Positions 1 to 6,560 of a DNA stretch of 21,661 nt are shown piece after piece. This stretch comes from WHSM01 sp050701635 (GTDB taxonomy: Bacteria; Actinomycetota; Actinomycetes; Mycobacteriales; Micromonosporaceae). The DNA lies in assembly GCA_050701635.1 (NCBI GenBank), contig JBOGDF010000045.1:1-21661 (forward strand). The letters run 5' to 3'. Both the position numbers and the translations under genes were made by a program. Each line of letters opens with the position of its first letter. Position 1 is the stretch's first letter. A model generated the notes under the pieces. It did not search any database. It was not told the DNA's origin and was given only the letters and a program-made list of their open reading frames with translations.

Positions 1-325
1 GCTCGGGGTCACGCTGCACGGCAGAGCCTGGAGCGAGGCGGCCACCGCCGGGGACACCGAGCTGCTGGTCTCCACGGTGCCCGCCGGAGTGGCCGACGAG
101 CTGGCCACCGCCGCGTGGAAGCCGGAGCTGACAGTGTTCGACGCGCTCTACCACCCGTGGCCGACCCCGCTCGCCGCCGCCGCGTCCGCCGCCGGCTGCC
201 GCGTGGTGGGCGGCCTGGAGCTGCTGCTCGCCCAGGCGGTACGCCAGTTCGAGCTGTTCACCGGCGTACCGGCTCCGGTGCCGGCGATGCGCGACGCGCT
301 GCACGCGGCGGCCGCACGGCGATGA
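1..325 (+). CDS. aroE: Shikimate dehydrogenase, C-terminal part (gene cut by window edge)
   Basis: Reading begins at base 2 and gives about 107 residues before the TGA at 323-325. AroE reduces 3-dehydroshikimate to shikimate with NADPH in the cytoplasm, the fourth step of the chorismate pathway. The family signatures seen are STVPAG, the segment FDALYHPWPTPL (equivalent to the usual D-V-x-Y-N-P-x-x-T-P-L) and the C-terminal GGLELLLAQAVRQFELFTG, in which the Gln is the conserved substrate-contacting residue of the family. The catalytic N-terminal domain lies outside the window. The stop codon overlaps the ATG of the next gene (ATGA), which suggests translational coupling. Neighbouring aroC, aroK, aroB and aroQ support the call. 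Only the N-terminal completeness is uncertain. Confidence 0.88.
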   Translation, partial: LGVTLHGRAWSEAATAGDTELLVSTVPAGVADELATAAWKPELTVFDALYHPWPTPLAAAASAAGCRVVGGLELLLAQAVRQFELFTGVPAPVPAMRDALHAAAARR

Positions 326-987
326 TCCTGGCGGCGGCGGGGGGCGCCGTTCTGGGAGCGGTGGTCGCGCCCGCTCTGCTCGCGGCGGCACACCAATTTC
401 CGGGGGTACGCGGTGATGGCCGGCGCGCGATCCTCATCACCGCCGTCGCGATAGCGGTGTACGGCGGGCTCGCCGCCCGGATGGCACCCGACCCCCGGCT
501 CCGGTACGCGCTGCCCGGCTTCCTGGCGCTGGCCGCCGCCGGACTGGTGCTCGCCGTGGTCGACCTGGACCTGCACCGGCTTCCCGACGCGATCACGCTG
601 CCGGCGTACCCGGTGCTGGCGGGGCTGCTCGCGCTGGCCAGCCTGCTCACCGGCGACTGGTACGCCCTGCTGCGCGCCGCCGTGGCCTGCCTGGTCGCCC
701 TCGCCCTGTACGCCGCCCTGGCGTACGCGGCGCCGCACGGGCTCGGGTTCGGGGACGTGAAGCTCGCCGGCGTGCTGGCGATGGCGCTCGGCTGGCAGTC
801 CTGGGCGGCGGCGGTGGCCGGTGTCGCGTTCGGGTTCGCCGCGGGCGCGCTGGCGAGCCTGACGCTGCTGGCGGTACGCCGTGCCTCCTGGCGTACCGAG
901 CTGCCGTTCGGCCCGTCGATGCTGGCCGGCGCGTTCCTCGCGGCACTGTGGGGCGACGAGCTGGCCGCGCTGTATCTCGCCTGGTGA
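322..987 (+). CDS. Short A24-family prepilin peptidase (leader peptidase)
   Basis: A 221-residue, almost entirely hydrophobic protein with roughly six predicted membrane segments. It carries both aspartate motifs of type IV prepilin-like peptidases: VVDLDLHRLPD (Asp81, followed by LPD) and the GxGD motif at 142-145 (GFGD), plus the conserved LPFGPSMLAGAF segment near the C-terminus. It lacks the N-terminal cysteine-bearing methyltransferase domain of PilD-type enzymes, so it is the short, peptidase-only form. It would cleave leader peptides of type IV or Tad/Flp pilins at the cytoplasmic face of the membrane. The ATG at 322 overlaps the aroE stop; an upstream in-frame ATG at 115 lies deep inside aroE and was not used. 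No pilin or pilus-assembly gene is visible here, so its substrate is unknown. The family call is firm; the partner system is open. Confidence 0.85.
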   Translation: MILAAAGGAVLGAVVAPALLAAAHQFPGVRGDGRRAILITAVAIAVYGGLAARMAPDPRLRYALPGFLALAAAGLVLAVVDLDLHRLPDAITLPAYPVLAGLLALASLLTGDWYALLRAAVACLVALALYAALAYAAPHGLGFGDVKLAGVLAMALGWQSWAAAVAGVAFGFAAGALASLTLLAVRRASWRTELPFGPSMLAGAFLAALWGDELAALYLAW

Positions 988-1066
988 CCGCGCGGGTGAC
1001 CCGGACGGCTGGCCCGGCACGCGGGATACGGCGCGGGCTGCCGCCGAGCTGGTGAACGCAGCGTGA

Positions 1067-1072
1067 CAGACT
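1067..1072 (+). promoter_or_regulatory. Possible -10 box of a leaderless aroC transcript
   Basis: The 92-nt gap 988-1079 has no Shine-Dalgarno sequence before the aroC GTG. CAGACT, one base from the TAGACT boxes before efp and metK, ends 7 nt upstream of the start, where a transcript would begin at or close to the GTG. No convincing -35 is visible. This is weak inference; aroC could instead be read through from upstream. Confidence 0.25.
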
Positions 1073-1079
1073 GACGCGC

Positions 1080-2258
1080 GTGCTGCGATGGCTAACTGCG
1101 GGCGAATCACACGGACCCGCGCTGGTGGCGGTGCTGGAGGGCGTACCCGCCGGGATCGAATTCACCAGCGCCGAGATCACGCGTGAGCTGACCCGGCGCC
1201 GGCTCGGCTACGGCCGCGGCGCCCGGATGAAGTTCGAACAGGACGAGGTCGAGATCGTCGGCGGGCTGCGCCACGGCGTCAGCCTCGGGAGTCCGGTGGC
1301 GATCCGGGTGGGCAACACCGAGTGGCCGAAGTGGGAGACGGTGATGGCCGCCGACCCGGTCGACCCCGAGGTGCTCGCCGGGCTGGCCCGCAACGCGCCG
1401 CTCACCCGGCCCCGCCCCGGGCACGCCGACCTGGCCGGGATGCAGAAGTACGGCCACACCGACGCCCGCCCGATCCTGGAGCGCGCCAGTGCCCGGGAGA
1501 CCGCCGCCCGGGTCGCCGTCGGTACGGTCGCCAAAGCGCTGCTCAAGCAGGGGCTCGGCATCGAGATCGTCTCCCACGTGGTGGAGCTGGGCTCGGTCGC
1601 GGTGAAGCCCGGCACGCTGCCCACGCCGGCCGACGCGGAGGCGATCGACGCCGACCCGCTGCGCTGCGCCGACCCGGACGCCTCCGCCCGGATGGTCGCC
1701 GAGGTGGACGCCGCCAAGGCCGACTCCGACACGCTCGGCGGCATCGTCGAGGTGCTGGCGTACGGGGTGCCGCCGGGGCTGGGCAGCCACGTGCAGTGGG
1801 ACCGCAAGCTCGACGCCCGGCTCGCCACCGCGCTGATGTCGATCCAGGCGATCAAGGGCGTGGAGATCGGCGACGCGTTCACCCAGGCCCGGTCGCGCGG
1901 TTCGGCGGCGCACGACGAGATCGTGCCCACCCCGGACGGCGTGAAGCGGGTGACCGACCGGGCCGGCGGCCTGGAAGGCGGTATGACCACCGGAGAGCCG
2001 GTACGCGTCCGCGCCGCGATGAAGCCGATCTCCTCGCTCACCCGCCCGCTGTCCACTGTGGACGTGACGACCGGCGAGGCGGCGGAGGCGATCAACCAGC
2101 GTTCGGACGTGTGTGCCGTACCGGCGGCGGCGATCGTGGCCGAGTCGATGGTGGCGCTGGTGCTGGCCGACGCCGCGCTGGAGAAGTTCGGCGGCGACTC
2201 GGTGGCCGAGCTGCGGCGCAACGTGCTGGCGTACCGGGAAAATCTGTTCATCCAATGA
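1080..2258 (+). CDS. aroC: Chorismate synthase
   Basis: A 392-residue FMN-dependent enzyme that converts 5-enolpyruvylshikimate 3-phosphate to chorismate, the last step of the shared aromatic pathway. The start is well fixed because the family's conserved N-terminus, LRWLTAGESHGPAL, begins directly after the GTG. Other signatures are RRLGYGRGARM, the long conserved stretch with HTDARPILERASARETA (FMN and phosphate contacts), RKLDARLATALMSIQAIKG and the C-terminal NQRSDVCAVPAA segment. Length matches other actinobacterial AroC proteins (about 390-400). The TGA overlaps the aroK ATG, so the two are probably translated in a coupled way. No ribosome binding site is obvious upstream. In mycobacterial genomes the same gene is called aroF. 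Identification is near certain. Confidence 0.97.
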   Translation: MLRWLTAGESHGPALVAVLEGVPAGIEFTSAEITRELTRRRLGYGRGARMKFEQDEVEIVGGLRHGVSLGSPVAIRVGNTEWPKWETVMAADPVDPEVLAGLARNAPLTRPRPGHADLAGMQKYGHTDARPILERASARETAARVAVGTVAKALLKQGLGIEIVSHVVELGSVAVKPGTLPTPADAEAIDADPLRCADPDASARMVAEVDAAKADSDTLGGIVEVLAYGVPPGLGSHVQWDRKLDARLATALMSIQAIKGVEIGDAFTQARSRGSAAHDEIVPTPDGVKRVTDRAGGLEGGMTTGEPVRVRAAMKPISSLTRPLSTVDVTTGEAAEAINQRSDVCAVPAAAIVAESMVALVLADAALEKFGGDSVAELRRNVLAYRENLFIQ

Positions 2259-2770
2259 GTGGCCCGGTGTGTGTGCTGATCGGCCCGCCCGGCTCCGGTA
2301 AGAGCGCGGTGGGGGAGGCGCTGGCCGCCCGGCTGGGCGTGGGCTACCGGGACACGGACTCCGACATCGAGTTCGCCGCCGGCAAGCCGATACCGGAGAT
2401 CTTCGTCGACGACGGGGAGCCGTACTTCCGCGCCCTGGAGGCCGACGCCGTGGCGCGGGCGTTGGACACCCACGACGGCGTGCTGGCGCTGGGCGGCGGC
2501 GCGGTGATGACCCCGGCCACGGCGTCGCGCCTGGAAGGGCACACCGTGGTGTACCTGTCGGTGGAGCTGGGCGAGGCGGTGAAGCGGGTCGGCCTCGCGT
2601 CCGGACGGCCGCTGGTCGATATGAACCCCCGGGCGCAGCTGCGGCACCTGATGGAGCAGCGCCGGCCGCACTATGAGCGACTCGCGACGCTCACGGTGGC
2701 GACGGACGGACGTACCGTCGAGGAGATCGCCGACGAGATCGCGGCCGCATTGCGAAAGGAATCCGCGTGA
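2255..2770 (+). CDS. aroK: Shikimate kinase
   Basis: A 171-residue P-loop kinase that phosphorylates shikimate with ATP to give shikimate 3-phosphate. The Walker A motif GPPGSGKSAVG lies at about residues 10-20. Next come the DTDSDIE segment, whose Asp residues contact Mg and shikimate, the EPYFRALE arginine, the GGGAV substrate loop and the RPLV lid motif, followed by the RRPHYER segment near the C-terminus. Length is typical. The ATG overlaps the aroC stop (ATGA), and the TGA overlaps the aroB GTG (GTGA), so it is embedded in a tightly coupled aroC-aroK-aroB-aroQ operon. A longer open frame runs upstream inside aroC, but it is out of frame with that gene and is not coding. Identification is firm. 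Confidence 0.96.
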   Translation: MSGPVCVLIGPPGSGKSAVGEALAARLGVGYRDTDSDIEFAAGKPIPEIFVDDGEPYFRALEADAVARALDTHDGVLALGGGAVMTPATASRLEGHTVVYLSVELGEAVKRVGLASGRPLVDMNPRAQLRHLMEQRRPHYERLATLTVATDGRTVEEIADEIAAALRKESA

Positions 2771-3840
2771 CTACCCGGATCGAGGTGGGCGGCGCGGCGC
2801 CGTACCCGGTGCTGGTGGGCGACGGGCTGCTGTCCGGCGTCGCCGCGCTGCTGCCGGAAGGCGTGGCCCAGGCGGCGGTGATCCACGCTCCGCCGGTACG
2901 CCCGATCGCCGACCGGGTCGCCGAGGCGCTGGCCGCCGCCGGGGTCAAGCCGGTGCTGATCGACGTACCGGACGCCGAGAAGGCGAAGACGTTCGCGGTG
3001 GCCGAACACTGCTGGGAGACGCTCGGCCGGGCCGGCTTCACGCGCTCGGACGCGGTGGTCGGCGTCGGTGGTGGCGCCGTCACCGATCTCGCCGGCTTCG
3101 TCGCCGCGTGCTGGCTACGCGGTACGCCGGTGCTGCAGGTGCCCACGAACGTGCTCGGCATGGTGGACGCCGCCGTCGGTGGCAAGACCGGCGTGAACAC
3201 CGCCGCCGGCAAGAACCTGGTCGGTGCGTTCCACCCGCCGGTGGGCGTGGTGTGCGACCTGGCGGCGCTGCGTACGCTGCCCGCCGAGGAGCTGGTGGCG
3301 GGGCTGGCCGAGGTGGTGAAGTGCGGGTTCATCGCCGACCCCGGGATCCTCGACCTGATCGAGTCCGACCCGGCTGCCGCGACCACGCCGGATTCGGCGG
3401 TGCTCCGGGAGCTGATCGAGCGGTCGATCCAGGTGAAGGCCGACGTGGTCACCGCCGACCTGCGGGAGTCGTCGCTGCGGGAGATCCTCAACTACGGACA
3501 CACCCTGGCGCACGCCATCGAGAAGCTGGAGTCCTACCGCTGGCGGCACGGTCACGCGGTCGCGGTCGGACTGGCGTACGCCGGCGCGCTGTCCCGGCTC
3601 GCCGGACGCCTCGACGAGGCCACCGCGCGGCGGCACCGTACGGTGCTGGAGCTGCTCGGGCTGCCCACCCGCTACCGCGCCGACGCCTGGGGTGAGCTGT
3701 ACCCGGCGATGCGGGTGGACAAGAAGTCCCGCGGCTCTACCCTGAGGTTCGTGGTGCTCGACGAGCTGGCGAAGCCCGGCATCCTGGCCGACCCGGAGCC
3801 GGAGCTGCTCCGCGCCGCGTACCAGGAGGTGGCGCTGTGA
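2767..3840 (+). CDS. aroB: 3-dehydroquinate synthase
   Basis: A 357-residue NAD- and metal-dependent enzyme that cyclises DAHP to 3-dehydroquinate, the second step of the shikimate pathway. The NAD-binding and active-site region reads VGVGGGAVTDLAGFVAA, then PTNVLGMVDAAVGGKTGVN. The metal ligands expected from the family are visible as Glu182 (in AEVVKCG), His245 (in YGHTLAHAIE) and His261 (in WRHGHAVAVG). The C-terminal DKKSRGSTLRFVVLD is also conserved. Many relatives have PTT where this has PTN, which is a minor change. The GTG start overlaps the aroK stop and the TGA overlaps the aroQ GTG. Length matches actinobacterial AroB. Identification is certain on motifs and context. Confidence 0.97.
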   Translation: MTTRIEVGGAAPYPVLVGDGLLSGVAALLPEGVAQAAVIHAPPVRPIADRVAEALAAAGVKPVLIDVPDAEKAKTFAVAEHCWETLGRAGFTRSDAVVGVGGGAVTDLAGFVAACWLRGTPVLQVPTNVLGMVDAAVGGKTGVNTAAGKNLVGAFHPPVGVVCDLAALRTLPAEELVAGLAEVVKCGFIADPGILDLIESDPAAATTPDSAVLRELIERSIQVKADVVTADLRESSLREILNYGHTLAHAIEKLESYRWRHGHAVAVGLAYAGALSRLAGRLDEATARRHRTVLELLGLPTRYRADAWGELYPAMRVDKKSRGSTLRFVVLDELAKPGILADPEPELLRAAYQEVAL

Positions 3841-4262
3841 GGGTTCTCGTGCTCAACGGGCCGAACCTCGGCCGGCTCGGCACCCGCGAGCCGTCGGTGT
3901 ACGGCTCCACCACCTACGCCGATCTGGTCACGTTGTGCGAGACCGCCGGCAAGGAGCTCGGGCTCGAGGTGGAGGTACGCCAGACCGACGCCGAGCACGA
4001 GCTGCTCGGGTGGCTGCACGAGGCCGCCGACACCGGCACCGCGGTGGTGCTCAACGCCGCCGCCTGGACCCACACTTCGGTGGCGGTACGCGACGCCTGC
4101 GCCCAGCTCACCGCCCCGCTGGTCGAGGTACACATCTCCAACGTGTACGCCCGCGAGGAGTTCCGGCACCACTCGTACGTCTCGGCGGTGGCGACCGGTG
4201 TGATCGCCGGTCTCGGGGTGGACGGCTACCGGCTCGCGCTGCGGCATCTGGCCGGTCAGTAG
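3837..4262 (+). CDS. aroQ: Type II 3-dehydroquinate dehydratase
   Basis: A 141-residue type II dehydroquinase that removes water from 3-dehydroquinate to give 3-dehydroshikimate. Type II enzymes normally form dodecamers. The conserved opening LNGPNLGRLGTREPSVYG supplies the flexible loop with the catalytic Arg and Tyr. The motif LVEVHISN carries the catalytic His, and AREEFRHHS the substrate-binding Arg. The segment ALRDA-like AVRDACAQL and NAAAWTHTS (Asn and His contacts) are also as expected. The GTG start overlaps the aroB stop by 4 nt. The stop TAG is followed almost at once by a TAGACT -10 box that probably serves efp. It is the last gene of the shikimate block. Identification is firm. 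Confidence 0.95.
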   Translation: MRVLVLNGPNLGRLGTREPSVYGSTTYADLVTLCETAGKELGLEVEVRQTDAEHELLGWLHEAADTGTAVVLNAAAWTHTSVAVRDACAQLTAPLVEVHISNVYAREEFRHHSYVSAVATGVIAGLGVDGYRLALRHLAGQ

Positions 4263-4264
4263 CG

Positions 4265-4270
4265 TAGACT
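4265..4270 (+). promoter_or_regulatory. Probable -10 box of the efp-nusB promoter
   Basis: TAGACT lies 3 nt after the aroQ stop codon and fits the actinobacterial TAnnnT -10 pattern. The same hexamer occurs before metK at 20233. A transcript would start near 4277, leaving a leader of about 74 nt before the efp ATG. No good -35 hexamer sits 16-18 nt upstream. The leader holds a small 4-bp hairpin (GGCT/AGCC) and is otherwise featureless. Confidence 0.5.
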
Positions 4271-4350
4271 CGCTCGGGTTTGCCACCCCAGGCTCGCAAG
4301 CCCCACCACAGGTCCGAGCCGCCACCACACAGGAAGAGACGCGTACCCGC

Positions 4351-4908
4351 ATGGCCACCACGAACGACCTGAAGAACGGCATGGTGCTCAACCTCGACGG
4401 TGGGCTGTGGAGTGTCGTGGAGTTCCAGCACGTCAAGCCCGGCAAGGGCGGCGCGTTCGTGCGTACCACCCTGAAGAACGTGCTCTCCGGCAAGGTGGTC
4501 GACAAGACCTTCAACGCCGGTACGAAGGTGGACACCGCGACCGTCGACAAGCGGACCTTCCAGTACCTCTACCCGGACGGCGACGACTACGTGTTCATGG
4601 ATCTGGGCACGTACGACCAGATCCACGTCAGCAAGGAGACCGTCGGCGACGCGTCGAGCTACCTGCTGCCGGAGGCCGAGGTGGTGATCGGTGTCCACGA
4701 GAGCACCCCGCTGTACGTCGAGCTGCCGGCGAGCGTGGTGCTCGAGGTGACCTACACCGAGCCCGGGCTGCAGGGCGACCGTTCCAGCGGCGGCACCAAG
4801 CCGGCGACCGTGGAGACCGGGGCCAACGTGGCGGTGCCGCTGTTCATCAACCAGGGCGAGAAGATCAAGGTCGACACCCGCGACGGCCGCTACATCAGCC
4901 GAGCGTGA
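4351..4908 (+). CDS. efp: Elongation factor P
   Basis: A 185-residue translation factor that binds stalled ribosomes between the P and E sites and promotes peptide bond formation at consecutive prolines. The three-domain layout is clear: an N-terminal KOW-like domain with QHVKPGKGGAFVRT, a central OB domain, and a C-terminal OB domain with EPGLQGDRSSGGTKPATVETG and VPLFINQGEKIKVDTRDG. Lys32 sits at the tip of the loop that contacts the CCA end of peptidyl-tRNA. The loop reads PGKGG, whereas mycobacterial and Streptomyces EF-P, as I recall them, read PGKGP (see findings). An AGGAAG ribosome site lies at 4331-4336, rather far (14 nt) from the ATG. The stop overlaps the nusB GTG. Identification is certain. 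Confidence 0.97.
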   Translation: MATTNDLKNGMVLNLDGGLWSVVEFQHVKPGKGGAFVRTTLKNVLSGKVVDKTFNAGTKVDTATVDKRTFQYLYPDGDDYVFMDLGTYDQIHVSKETVGDASSYLLPEAEVVIGVHESTPLYVELPASVVLEVTYTEPGLQGDRSSGGTKPATVETGANVAVPLFINQGEKIKVDTRDGRYISRA

Positions 4909-5339
4909 CCGTGACCGAGGGCCCGCCCCGCAAGATCGTTACGGCGCGCCGGAAGGCGCGCAAACGCGCGATGGACGTGCTGTACGAGTCCGAGATGCGC
5001 GGCGCCGAGGTGCTCGACGTACTCCAGCAGAAGGTCGCCCGGGCCGAGCCGCCGATCTCGGACTACACCTCGACGCTGGTCAACGGCGTGGTCGAGCACC
5101 AGGCCCGGATCGACGAGCTGCTGACCACGTACGCCCAGGACTGGAGCCTGGAGCGGATGCCGCCGGTGGACCGCAACATCCTTCGGGTGGCCACGTACGA
5201 GCTGCTGTGGTGCGACGACATCGACACCCCGGTGGCGATCAGCGAAGCGGTCGAGCTGGCCAAGTCGCTGTCCACCGACGACTCGCCGCGCTTCATCAAC
5301 GGCCTGCTGGATCGGATCGCCAACCAGGCCACCCCGTGA
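4905..5339 (+). CDS. nusB: Transcription antitermination factor NusB
   Basis: A 144-residue all-helical protein that, with NusE (ribosomal protein S10), binds boxA RNA and supports antitermination of rRNA transcription. The family pattern is visible: TARRKARKRAMDVLYESEMRG at the start (Arg-rich RNA-binding helix), then VNGVVEH, the characteristic PPVDRNILRVATYELLW and AISEAVELAK, and the closing RFINGLLDRIA. The chosen GTG at 4905 overlaps the efp stop (GTGA). A second GTG at 4911 is equally possible and would shorten the protein by two residues. The downstream TGA overlaps the GTG of the GNAT gene, so efp, nusB and that gene form one coupled unit. This gene order next to bldD and pyrR is familiar from other actinomycetes. 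Confidence 0.95.
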   Translation: MTVTEGPPRKIVTARRKARKRAMDVLYESEMRGAEVLDVLQQKVARAEPPISDYTSTLVNGVVEHQARIDELLTTYAQDWSLERMPPVDRNILRVATYELLWCDDIDTPVAISEAVELAKSLSTDDSPRFINGLLDRIANQATP

Positions 5340-5779
5340 TCTTCCGCGAGGCGGTGCGTGCCGACCTGCCCGCGGTGATCGGGCTGCTGGCCGACGACGT
5401 ACTGGGCAAGGCCCGCGACTTCACGGTGGTGGACGAGGCGTACCAGCGGGCGTTCGCCGACATCGAGGCGGACCCGCGCAACGCCGTGATCGTGGCCGAC
5501 GACGACGGTGAGATCGTCGCCTGCCTGCAGTTGACGTACATCCCGGGGCTGGGCCGGCACGGCGCCGAGCGCTGCCAGGTCGAGGCGGTACGGGTACGCG
5601 CCGACCGACGCGGCCACGGGCTCGGGCGCCAGTTCATGGCCTGGGTGATCGACGCGGCGAAGCAGCGCGGCTGTGCGCTGGTGCAGCTGACCACCGACAA
5701 GTCCCGTGCCGACGCGCACCGGTTCTATATCGAGCTGGGCTTCGTGGCGAGCCACGAGGGCATGAAGCTCCCGCTCTAG
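5336..5779 (+). CDS. GNAT-family N-acetyltransferase, substrate unknown
   Basis: A 147-residue single-domain GCN5-related acetyltransferase. It opens with MIFREAVRADLPAVIGLLADD, a typical GNAT strand-helix start. The acetyl-CoA pyrophosphate-binding motif A is EAVRVRADRRGHGLG at about 84-97, with the RxxGxG pattern RRGHGLG at 91-97. The end, AHRFYIELGFVASHEGMKL, is motif B, with the usual Tyr. The GTG start overlaps the nusB stop, so expression is probably coupled to nusB. Nothing in the sequence names a substrate; it could be a small molecule, an antibiotic or a protein N-terminus. The TAG is followed by two hairpins that separate it from convergent bldD. The family call is firm and the function open. 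Confidence 0.88.
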   Translation: MIFREAVRADLPAVIGLLADDVLGKARDFTVVDEAYQRAFADIEADPRNAVIVADDDGEIVACLQLTYIPGLGRHGAERCQVEAVRVRADRRGHGLGRQFMAWVIDAAKQRGCALVQLTTDKSRADAHRFYIELGFVASHEGMKLPL

Positions 5780-5790
5780 CCGACAGCCCC

Positions 5791-5858
5791 GGCCGGCGGC
5801 CGGCCACGGCCGCAGGCTGGACGGCAAAGGACCCCCGGAGGCTGGGCCTGGGGGTCCT
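5791..5858. terminator. Two hairpins between the convergent GNAT gene and bldD (bidirectional terminator)
   Basis: The first hairpin is a perfect 6-bp stem, GGCCGG/CCGGCC, at 5791-5796 and 5800-5805 with a 3-nt loop. The second is a perfect 9-bp stem, AGGACCCCC at 5828-5836 and GGGGGTCCT at 5850-5858, with a 13-nt loop that can pair a little further. The second ends 19 nt from the bldD stop. No long T-run follows on the plus strand; on the minus strand the stem is followed by TTT. The position between converging genes is what a shared terminator needs. Confidence 0.72.
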
Positions 5859-5877
5859 CTACGTCAGTACCGGGCGG

Positions 5878-6369
5878 TTACGAGGGGAACCGGGACCGCG
5901 GGGACTCGGTGACCAGCACGCCGTACTCGGTGAGCTGCTCGACCAGGCCGGACGGCGACGTGTCGTACACGATCGCGAGCGCCCGCAGGTCGTCGGCGCG
6001 GATCGAGAGCACCCGGCCGTTGTAGTCACCGCGCTGCAGCTGGATGGCGCGGGCGTACCGGGCCACCGGGGCGAGCTCGTCGACGGTGTGCTCGTACAGC
6101 TGCTCCAGGTCGAGCACGATCTTGCCGGCCGATTCCTGCCGGACTCCGCCGCCCTCGGGCAGCAGCTCTGCGACCGGCACCCGGTAGAACTCGGCCAGGT
6201 CGGAGAGCCGGGCAACGGTTACCGCACGGTCGCCACGCTCGTACGAGCCGACCACCACGGCCTTCCATTTGCCACTTGACTTCTCCTCGACGCCCTGCAG
6301 TGACAGACCCTGCTGCTGGCGGATTGCGCGCAGACGGGCGCCAAGGGCTTTCGCGTACTCAGACGGCAT
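5878..6369 (-). CDS. bldD: Developmental regulator BldD (c-di-GMP-responsive repressor)
   Basis: A 163-residue DNA-binding protein, the only minus-strand gene here. Residues about 8-70 form an XRE-type helix-turn-helix domain, with LRAIRQQQGLSLQGVEEKS, KWKAVVVGSYERGDRAV and RLSDLAEFY, very close to Streptomyces coelicolor BldD from memory. The C-terminal domain carries the c-di-GMP-binding signature RGD-x8-RxDD: RGD at 113-115 and RADD at 124-127 (Streptomyces has RQDD). In Streptomyces, tetrameric c-di-GMP dimerises BldD, which represses sporulation genes during vegetative growth. The ATG is supported by a GGAGAG ribosome site (complement of 6375-6380) with a 5-nt gap, and a good promoter lies upstream. 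It is divergent from pyrR and convergent with the GNAT gene. The equivalent role in this organism is inferred from homology. Confidence 0.95.
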   Translation of the reverse strand: MPSEYAKALGARLRAIRQQQGLSLQGVEEKSSGKWKAVVVGSYERGDRAVTVARLSDLAEFYRVPVAELLPEGGGVRQESAGKIVLDLEQLYEHTVDELAPVARYARAIQLQRGDYNGRVLSIRADDLRALAIVYDTSPSGLVEQLTEYGVLVTESPRSRFPS

Positions 6370-6391
6370 GCGGACTCTCCCAGGTCACGTA

Positions 6392-6410
6392 GCTGGGGCG
6401 TTACCCCAGC
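6392..6410. repeat. 7-bp inverted repeat in the bldD leader
   Basis: GCTGGGG at 6392-6398 and CCCCAGC at 6404-6410 are perfect inverted repeats separated by CGTTA. The repeat lies 23-41 nt upstream of the bldD start, inside the predicted 5' leader and just before the ribosome binding site. It could be a protein operator or an RNA hairpin. I cannot assign a binding protein. Confidence 0.6.
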
Positions 6411-6414
6411 ACTC

Positions 6415-6429
6415 GCTACGGAGCGTGAC
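6415..6429 (-). promoter_or_regulatory. Candidate BldD operator overlapping the bldD -10
   Basis: Read on the minus strand the site is GTCACGCTCCGTAGC. Against the published Streptomyces BldD consensus NTNACNC(A/T)GNGTNAN, as I remember it, 7 of the 9 defined positions match. It abuts and partly overlaps the predicted -10 of bldD and covers the likely start point near 6421. This fits autorepression, which is known for Streptomyces bldD. The match is by eye and imperfect, so treat it as a candidate. Confidence 0.4.
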
Positions 6430-6456
6430 GGTACGGGGCTGGGCACGCCCGGTCAA
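6428..6456 (-). promoter_or_regulatory. bldD promoter
   Basis: On the minus strand, -35 TTGACC (complement of 6451-6456) and -10 TACCGT (complement of 6428-6433) are separated by exactly 17 nt. Both fit the vegetative sigma factor pattern, TTGAC and TAnnnT, and this is the best-formed promoter in the window. Transcription would start near 6421, giving a leader of about 50 nt. A second TTGACC lies upstream (complement of 6487-6492) but has no matching -10. Confidence 0.68.
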
Positions 6457-6560
6457 GTCCCGGTTACCGCCGCGTTATCTCGGGCGGGTCAAACCGGCTG
6501 GTCAGGACCGATACGTGACGCGGCGTACACCGTGTCCCCGGCAGACCGACACGCTCCGCT

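Noticed and set aside
115..321. An in-frame ATG extending the prepilin peptidase into aroE
   Set aside because: The extension would be an Arg/Ala-rich shadow of aroE. The hydrophobic peptidase sequence starts at the ATG at 322 that overlaps the aroE stop.
4135..4164. Tyrosine in SNVYAREEF of AroQ, where mycobacterial AroQ has SNVHAREEF
   Set aside because: The catalytic His is the one in EVHISN, which is present. I recall Bacillus AroQ having Tyr at this other position, so the change is ordinary.
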